In this document: positions 45,292 to 46,293 of the stretch, piece after piece
Layout: each line of letters opens with the position of its first letter
How positions within the stretch are numbered: the stretch's first letter is position 1
Assembly (NCBI GenBank): GCA_004554775.1
Contig: SFKI01000014.1
Coordinates: forward strand, 1-46,293
DNA from: Subdoligranulum variabile
Lineage (GTDB): Bacteria; Bacillota; Clostridia; Oscillospirales; Ruminococcaceae
Direction of reading: 5' to 3'
Length of the DNA stretch: 46,293 nt
The notes under the pieces: generated by a model
Databases searched by the model: none
What the model saw: the letters and a program-made list of their open reading frames with translations, nothing else
Told to the model about the DNA's origin: nothing
Program-made: the position numbers and the translations under genes

Positions 45292-46131
45292 ATGTCGTGG
45301 ATGATCGTATCTGACAGCTCCTGCGAGATCCGGGAGCTGGCGCACCCCAGTGCCGGGGTGCAGTTTGCCCTTGTACCGTTTAAAATTCGTGTGGGTGAGC
45401 GCGAGTATGTTGACCTTGCCACCCTGAATGTACCCCAGATGCTGCAAGCCATGACGGACTACAACGGTGCCAGCACCACCGCCTGCCCCAGCCCCGAGGA
45501 ATGGGCCGAGTATTTTTTGCAAGCCGATTATTGCATTGCGCTGACCATCAGCAGCAATCTTTCCGGCAGCTACAATGCCGCCGTCGCCGCGCGCGAGATG
45601 GTGCTGGAAGAGCACCCTGAAAAGAAAATTTTCATTCTGGATACGCTCAGCTGTTCCGGCGCACTGGCTGGTGCGGCCGAGCTGGCGAACAAGCTCATCG
45701 GCGAGGATCAGACCTTTGAGGACATCTGCTTTGCACTGCAAAAATTTGTCGAAAGCACGCACATTCTATTTTCCCTTGCCAGCTTTGACAACCTTGCCAA
45801 AAACGGCCGCGTCAGCAAAGTGGTCGGCTTTATTGCAGGCCGTTTGAACATGCGCGTGCTGGGCCGCCGCACGCCCGATGGCAAGATTGACTTTTACTTC
45901 AAGACCCGCGGCGAGACCCGCGTGCTGGCCAAAATTCTGGAACAGATGGACGAGGACAGCTACGACGGCGTACACCCGGTGCTGATCAGCGAATGCGGCA
46001 ACCAGACCGCCGCCCGCCTGCTGGAGCATGGTATTCTGGCTAAATGGCCCGAGGCCCCCGTGCGCATTGTACCGTGCAGCGGTCTGTGCAGTTTCTATGC
46101 GCAGGATCAGGGCATTATTATTACCTATTGA
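45292..46131 (+). CDS. DegV family protein (fatty-acid binding, FakB-like)
   Basis: 279 aa. The start ATG 45292 is preceded by GGAGG at 10 nt; the longer frame upstream lies inside the repeat. The N-terminal DegV fold opens with MIVSDSSCEI, followed by STTACPSPEEWAEYF, LTISSNLSGSYNAAVAARE and FILDTLSCSGALAGA, conserved fatty-acid contact motifs. The C-terminal lobe has FVESTHILFSLASFDNLAKN (GRVSK) and ends DQGIIITY. FakB proteins present fatty acids to the kinase FakA; no fakA is in the window. Monocistronic with own promoter and terminator. Confidence 0.9.
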   Translation: MSWMIVSDSSCEIRELAHPSAGVQFALVPFKIRVGEREYVDLATLNVPQMLQAMTDYNGASTTACPSPEEWAEYFLQADYCIALTISSNLSGSYNAAVAAREMVLEEHPEKKIFILDTLSCSGALAGAAELANKLIGEDQTFEDICFALQKFVESTHILFSLASFDNLAKNGRVSKVVGFIAGRLNMRVLGRRTPDGKIDFYFKTRGETRVLAKILEQMDEDSYDGVHPVLISECGNQTAARLLEHGILAKWPEAPVRIVPCSGLCSFYAQDQGIIITY

Positions 46132-46160
46132 TTTTTACGAAGCATCGTCAAAACAAGTCG

Positions 46161-46195
46161 CCCCCGCACAGCCATGCGGGGGCGTTGTTTTATTT
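46161..46195 (+). terminator. Intrinsic terminator of the DegV gene
   Basis: CCCCCGCA (46161-46168) / TGCGGGGG (46175-46182), loop CAGCCA, then CGTTGTTTTATTT. Confidence 0.88.
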
Positions 46196-46197
46196 AG

Positions 46198-46293
46198 GGC
46201 AATACCGCATAATTCTAAGTGCCGATACGGCGAGCGAGGTGCGGCAGATGCTAAGCCAAAAGCGCAGATAATACTTTGTGCTGCAAAGGTGAG
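46198..46293. mobile_element. MITE-like element, copy cut by the window edge
   Basis: GGCAATACCGCATAATTCTAAG, then GCCGATACGGCGAGCGAGGT and AGCCAAAAGCGCAGATAATA follow the left half of the 172-bp element closely, so this may be a second full-length copy continuing past 46293. It starts just after the degV terminator T-tract. Confidence 0.75.

Noticed and set aside
1..46293. CRISPR arrays, tRNA or rRNA genes
   Set aside because: No regularly spaced direct repeats with unique spacers, no tRNA cloverleaf with TTCRANNC-type arm and no rRNA signature sequence was found by eye; a covariance-model scan would be decisive.

Overview
The window is a stretch of chromosome from a high-GC, low-G+C-phylum (Firmicutes) anaerobe, most likely a gut Clostridia of the Oscillospiraceae/Ruminococcaceae (Gemmiger, Subdoligranulum or Faecalibacterium type). 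That placement is an inference. It rests on the Bacillus/Clostridia-type block mazG-rqcP-yabP-yabQ-divIC-yabR, on HemZ, CdaA/CdaR, BMP-family lipoproteins, HrcA-type CIRCE operators and AGGAGG-like ribosome binding sites, combined with strongly GC-biased codon use. The first 1.4 kb is visibly AT-richer and holds the end of a large serine recombinase plus a DUF4230 protein, so the left edge is probably the end of an integrated mobile element.

Layout: 1-1416 element end; 1513-3515 (+) membrane zinc-ribbon protein, DUF5685 protein and a J-domain protein; 3641-6739 (-) cysteine-cluster protein, D-2-hydroxyacid dehydrogenase, esterase and a C_GCAxxG_C_C protein; 6890-8791 (+) htpG behind tandem CIRCE-like operators; 9103-13798 a divergent two-component system and LanFEG-type ABC transporter that looks like a stand-alone lantibiotic or antimicrobial peptide sensing and resistance module; 14380-22096 (-) a nucleoside salvage and uptake locus (deoD, cdd, two BMP lipoproteins, an ATPase and two permeases); 22200-24994 (+) a radical SAM protein coupled to a GT-C-like membrane protein; 25081-30254 (-) an RNA/ribosome maintenance, sporulation and division block; 30467-44986 (-) a long co-directional run with a uridine-kinase-like protein, HemZ, an MBL hydrolase, Dtd, Rel, RecJ, an XpaC-like protein, a COG2509 flavoprotein, CdaR, CdaA and an IspDF fusion; 45292-46131 (+) a DegV protein.

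Several families of short palindromic repeats sit between the genes. The most striking is a MITE-like element of about 172 bp with terminal inverted repeats of the form GGCAAYACCGCACAATTC. It occurs as one complete copy, two internally deleted copies, one truncated copy and one copy running off the right edge. Three copies lie between a promoter or upstream gene and a ribosome binding site. Two further palindromic families (GTAGGGGCGA-type and GCCTCCC-type) have three copies each.

Promoters with near-consensus boxes are readable in front of nupO-like, bmp, divIC, mazG, degV and several other genes. The deoD and bmp promoters share a 19-nt block, which suggests common control of nucleoside salvage and uptake. 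No tRNA, rRNA, CRISPR array or riboswitch was recognised. The only gene-free stretch of about 300 bases (44987-45291) holds two promoters and one MITE copy.
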